The translations under genes and the position numbers were made by a program. The notes below the pieces were generated by a model. The model was not told the DNA's origin and did no database searches. It saw only the letters and a list, made by a program, of their open reading frames with translations. Shown piece by piece: positions 61,350-64,000 of a DNA stretch of 64,000 bases (the stretch's first letter is position 1; each line of letters starts with the position of its first letter). Where the stretch lies: assembly GCA_012840465.1 (NCBI GenBank), contig DULJ01000067.1:101957-165956 (forward strand). Reading direction: 5' to 3'. Source of the DNA: Caryophanales bacterium (GTDB lineage: Bacteria; Bacillota; Bacilli; Bacillales; Bacillaceae_J).

Positions 61350-64000
61350 ATGGAATATAAAGATACGTTACTTATGCCAAAAACGGAATTTCCGATGAGA
61401 GGCAATTTGCCAAAACGCGAACCAGAAATCCAGGCAAAATGGGAAGAACAAAATATTTATAAAATGGTCCAAAAAAGAACGGAAGGACGTCCATTATTTG
61501 TCCTGCACGATGGACCTCCCTATGCAAATGGTGATATCCATATGGGTCATGCCCTTAATAAAATTATTAAGGATATCATCGTTCGTTTTAAATCAATGAG
61601 CGGCTATCATGCCCCGTATGTACCAGGTTGGGATACACACGGTTTACCGATCGAAACAGCGCTCACTAAAAATAAAAAAGTAGATCGCAAAAAAATGAGT
61701 GTTGCTGAATTCCGCAAGCTTTGTGAAGACTATGCTTATGAGCAAGTGGACCGCCAACGCGAACAATTTAAAAGACTTGGTGTTCGAGGGGATTGGGAAA
61801 ATCCTTATATCACATTAACAAAAGGTTATGAAGCACAGCAAATTAAAGTTTTCGGGGAAATGGCGAAAAAGGGTTATATCTATAAAGGGTTAAAGCCTGT
61901 TTATTGGTCACCATCATCTGAATCTGCATTAGCTGAAGCAGAAATTGAATATCAAGATAAGCGTTCTGCTTCCATTTACGTTGCTTTCCCAGTTAAGGAT
62001 GGCAAAGGTGTGTTAGCGGGTGATGAGAAAATCATCATTTGGACAACTACACCATGGACAATTCCGGCGAACCTTGGTATTTGTGTACATCCCGAGTTGG
62101 AATACAGCGTTGTAGAAGTGGACGGAGAAAAATACGTTCTTGCCTCTGCATTGTTAGAAACTGTTACAAAAACAATCGAATGGGAGAACGTAAAGGTTGT
62201 TAAAACTGTAAAAGGTGCAGAGCTTGAAAATGTAGTAGCTCGTCATCCGTTCTATGAACGTGACTCTTTAGTCATGCTTGGGGAGCATGTCACAACGGAA
62301 GCAGGTACAGGTTGTGTACACACTGCTCCTGGACATGGGGAAGATGACTTCTTAGTTAGTAAAAAATACGGATTGGACGTTTTAAATCCGGTTGATGATA
62401 AAGGATATTTTACCAGTCAGGCCCCTGGATTTGAAGGCTTATTCTATGATGATGCGAACAAGGTTGTATCAGAGAAGTTAGAGGAAGTTGGCGCGTTATT
62501 AAAGCTTACTTTTATTACTCACTCCTATCCACATGACTGGAGAACAAAGAAGCCGGTTATTTTCCGGGCTACAGCACAATGGTTTGCATCCATTAAAGAT
62601 TTTAGAGAAGAATTACTACAGGCGATTAAAGAAGTGAAATGGGTTCCTGCCTGGGGGGAAACTAGATTATTCAATATGATTAAGGACCGTGAAGATTGGT
62701 GTATTTCCCGTCAACGTGCATGGGGTGTTCCGATCCCGGTATTTTACGGTGAAGACGGTGAACCGATTATAACGGATGAAACAATTGCGCATGTATCTGA
62801 TTTATTTAGAGAACATGGTTCAAATGTATGGTTTGAAAGAGAAGCAAAGGATTTATTACCAGAAGGTTTCACATCACCACATAGTCCAAATGGCAAGTTC
62901 ACAAAAGAAACAGATATTATGGATGTTTGGTTTGATTCCGGATCCTCTCACCAAGCGGTGTTAGTAGAACGGGAAGAGTTGCAGCGTCCGGCTGATTTGT
63001 ATTTAGAGGGCTCTGACCAATATCGTGGCTGGTTTAATTCATCTTTATCAACTGGTGTCGCTGTAACTGGAAAAGCACCATATAAAGGAATTTTGAGCCA
63101 TGGCTTCGCGTTAGATGGTGAAGGTCGTAAAATGAGTAAGTCATTAGGAAATGTTGTTGTTCCTAATAAAGTGATGTCTCAGTTAGGAGCGGACATTCTT
63201 CGTCTATGGGTTGCTTCTGTTGATTATCAGGCAGATGTACGCGTATCCGATCCTATTCTTAAGCAGGTAGCAGAAGTATATCGAAAAATAAGAAATACGT
63301 TCAGATTCTTACTTGGAAACTTAAATGATTTTGATCCTGCTGTTCATAAGGTTTCTCTAAGTGATCTGCGCGAGGTTGATGTTTATATTTTAGCAAAGCT
63401 AAACAAGGTCATTGATAAAGTTCTGACATCTTATGAAAACTATGATTTCGCTGGAATTTATCATGCAGTAAATAACTTCTGTACAATTGAATTGAGCTCT
63501 TTTTATTTGGATGTGGCGAAGGATGTTCTATACATTGAGGCTGCAGATAGTAAAAACCGTCGGTCAATCCAGACAGTCCTTTACGAAACATTGCTTGCCT
63601 TAACTAAATTAGTAACTCCAATTTTGCCGCATACTACGGAAGAAGTATGGGCGTACATTCCGGGTGTTACAGAAGAAAGCGTACAGCTAGTGGATATGCC
63701 AAAAGTAACAGAAATTGAAAATGCTGTGGCTATTGAAGAAAAATGGGATACATTTATGGAAATTCGTGATGATGTTTTAAAAGCTTTAGAAAATGCTCGT
63801 AATGAGAAAGTAATCGGTAAATCATTAACAGCAAGCATTACGTTATATCCAAATGAAAAATATAAGGATCTTCTTCAAAATATTGAAGATTTACAAAAAC
63901 TATTCATTGTTTCACATTTAGAGATTGCTGGTGATCAAGCCAATGCTCCAAGTGAAGCTCAAAGCTTTGATACTTTATCAGTTGTTGTCAAGCAGGCTGA
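61350..64000 (+). CDS. ileS: Isoleucyl-tRNA synthetase, 5' part (runs off window)
   Basis: Charges tRNA-Ile. Open from ATG 61350 (AGGAGGATTTAAAA upstream) to the window end, 883 codons plus two bases; not in the ORF track because no stop is reached. Class I signatures: HMGH in [10 protein letters not shown] (about 63-66) and KMSKS in [10 protein letters not shown] (about 593-597). Editing domain CP1 motif [15 protein letters not shown] near residue 325. C-terminal zinc-binding tail lies outside the window. Controlled by the T-box leader. Confidence 0.98.
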   Translation, partial: MEYKDTLLMPKTEFPMRGNLPKREPEIQAKWEEQNIYKMVQKRTEGRPLFVLHDGPPYANGDIHMGHALNKIIKDIIVRFKSMSGYHAPYVPGWDTHGLPIETALTKNKKVDRKKMSVAEFRKLCEDYAYEQVDRQREQFKRLGVRGDWENPYITLTKGYEAQQIKVFGEMAKKGYIYKGLKPVYWSPSSESALAEAEIEYQDKRSASIYVAFPVKDGKGVLAGDEKIIIWTTTPWTIPANLGICVHPELEYSVVEVDGEKYVLASALLETVTKTIEWENVKVVKTVKGAELENVVARHPFYERDSLVMLGEHVTTEAGTGCVHTAPGHGEDDFLVSKKYGLDVLNPVDDKGYFTSQAPGFEGLFYDDANKVVSEKLEEVGALLKLTFITHSYPHDWRTKKPVIFRATAQWFASIKDFREELLQAIKEVKWVPAWGETRLFNMIKDREDWCISRQRAWGVPIPVFYGEDGEPIITDETIAHVSDLFREHGSNVWFEREAKDLLPEGFTSPHSPNGKFTKETDIMDVWFDSGSSHQAVLVEREELQRPADLYLEGSDQYRGWFNSSLSTGVAVTGKAPYKGILSHGFALDGEGRKMSKSLGNVVVPNKVMSQLGADILRLWVASVDYQADVRVSDPILKQVAEVYRKIRNTFRFLLGNLNDFDPAVHKVSLSDLREVDVYILAKLNKVIDKVLTSYENYDFAGIYHAVNNFCTIELSSFYLDVAKDVLYIEAADSKNRRSIQTVLYETLLALTKLVTPILPHTTEEVWAYIPGVTEESVQLVDMPKVTEIENAVAIEEKWDTFMEIRDDVLKALENARNEKVIGKSLTASITLYPNEKYKDLLQNIEDLQKLFIVSHLEIAGDQANAPSEAQSFDTLSVVVKQA

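Noticed and set aside
62776-62964. 62-codon ORF inside ileS
   Set aside because: Out-of-frame shadow of ileS; listed in the track only because ileS itself has no stop in the window.

Overview
The window is a low-GC, endospore-forming Firmicute chromosome (Bacillaceae, Bacillus sensu lato; species not determinable from sequence alone). The gene order from a phoH-like gene through ylaN, ftsW, ctaA, ctaB-G, ylbA-ylbQ, bshC, the mraZ-ftsZ division and cell-wall (dcw) cluster, spoIIGA-sigE-sigG, ylmC-H and divIVA to ileS follows the Bacillus subtilis backbone. Differences from B. subtilis include pycA missing between ftsW and ctaA, murF inside the dcw cluster, no gene between ftsZ and spoIIGA, and several small accessory genes. 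AT-rich sequence, strong Shine-Dalgarno sites, many TTG/GTG starts and a meso-DAP-type MurE (DNPR motif) all fit.

Layout. 1-2.9 kb: end of a PhoH-family gene, ylaN, ftsW, and convergent ctaA. 3.4-9.4 kb: heme O synthase and the caa3 cytochrome oxidase operon (ctaB, C, D, E, F, G). 9.4-23.5 kb: the ylb region, with small conserved or unknown genes, two CAP-domain proteins, ricF (ylbF), rsmD, coaD, the sporulation membrane protein ylbJ, patatin-like ylbK, Lon-like protease ylbL and tmcAL (ylbM). 23.6-27.1 kb: a decayed phage-like element between ylbM and ylbN, made of a broken tyrosine integrase, an intact Fic protein, an S24-type repressor, a frameshifted Cro-like gene and a small zinc-ribbon ORF. 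27.2-33.5 kb: ylbN-rpmF, a crotonase, gerR-like ylbO, ylbP, panE, a DUF3397 gene and bshC. 33.6-54.0 kb: the dcw cluster mraZ to ftsZ, including the sporulation-specific spoVD and spoVE. 54.3-56.8 kb: spoIIGA-sigE and sigG. 56.9-61.0 kb: ylmC-ylmH and divIVA. 61.0-64.0 kb: a T-box leader and the 5' part of ileS, which runs off the window.

How it works together. Most of the right half makes and places the division septum: peptidoglycan precursors (MurE, F, D, G, B, MraY), septal synthases (FtsW with PBP2B; SpoVE with SpoVD in sporulation), and divisome or positioning proteins (FtsL, DivIB, FtsA, FtsZ, SepF, DivIVA). It is linked to the first compartment-specific sporulation sigma factors. Regulatory signals visible in the DNA include 10-bp-spaced GTGG repeats before mraZ, a long-spacer Spo0A-type promoter before spoIIGA, a SigF-like promoter before sigG, and an Ile T-box.

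Most unusual parts: the 3.5-kb degenerate lysogeny-like module that keeps an intact Fic enzyme and a repressor whose predicted self-cleavage site lacks glycine; three families of dispersed intergenic hairpin repeats; and a 16-bp-arm terminator palindrome shared by the coding ends of ftsW and ctaA. I did not find a clearly new multi-gene system.
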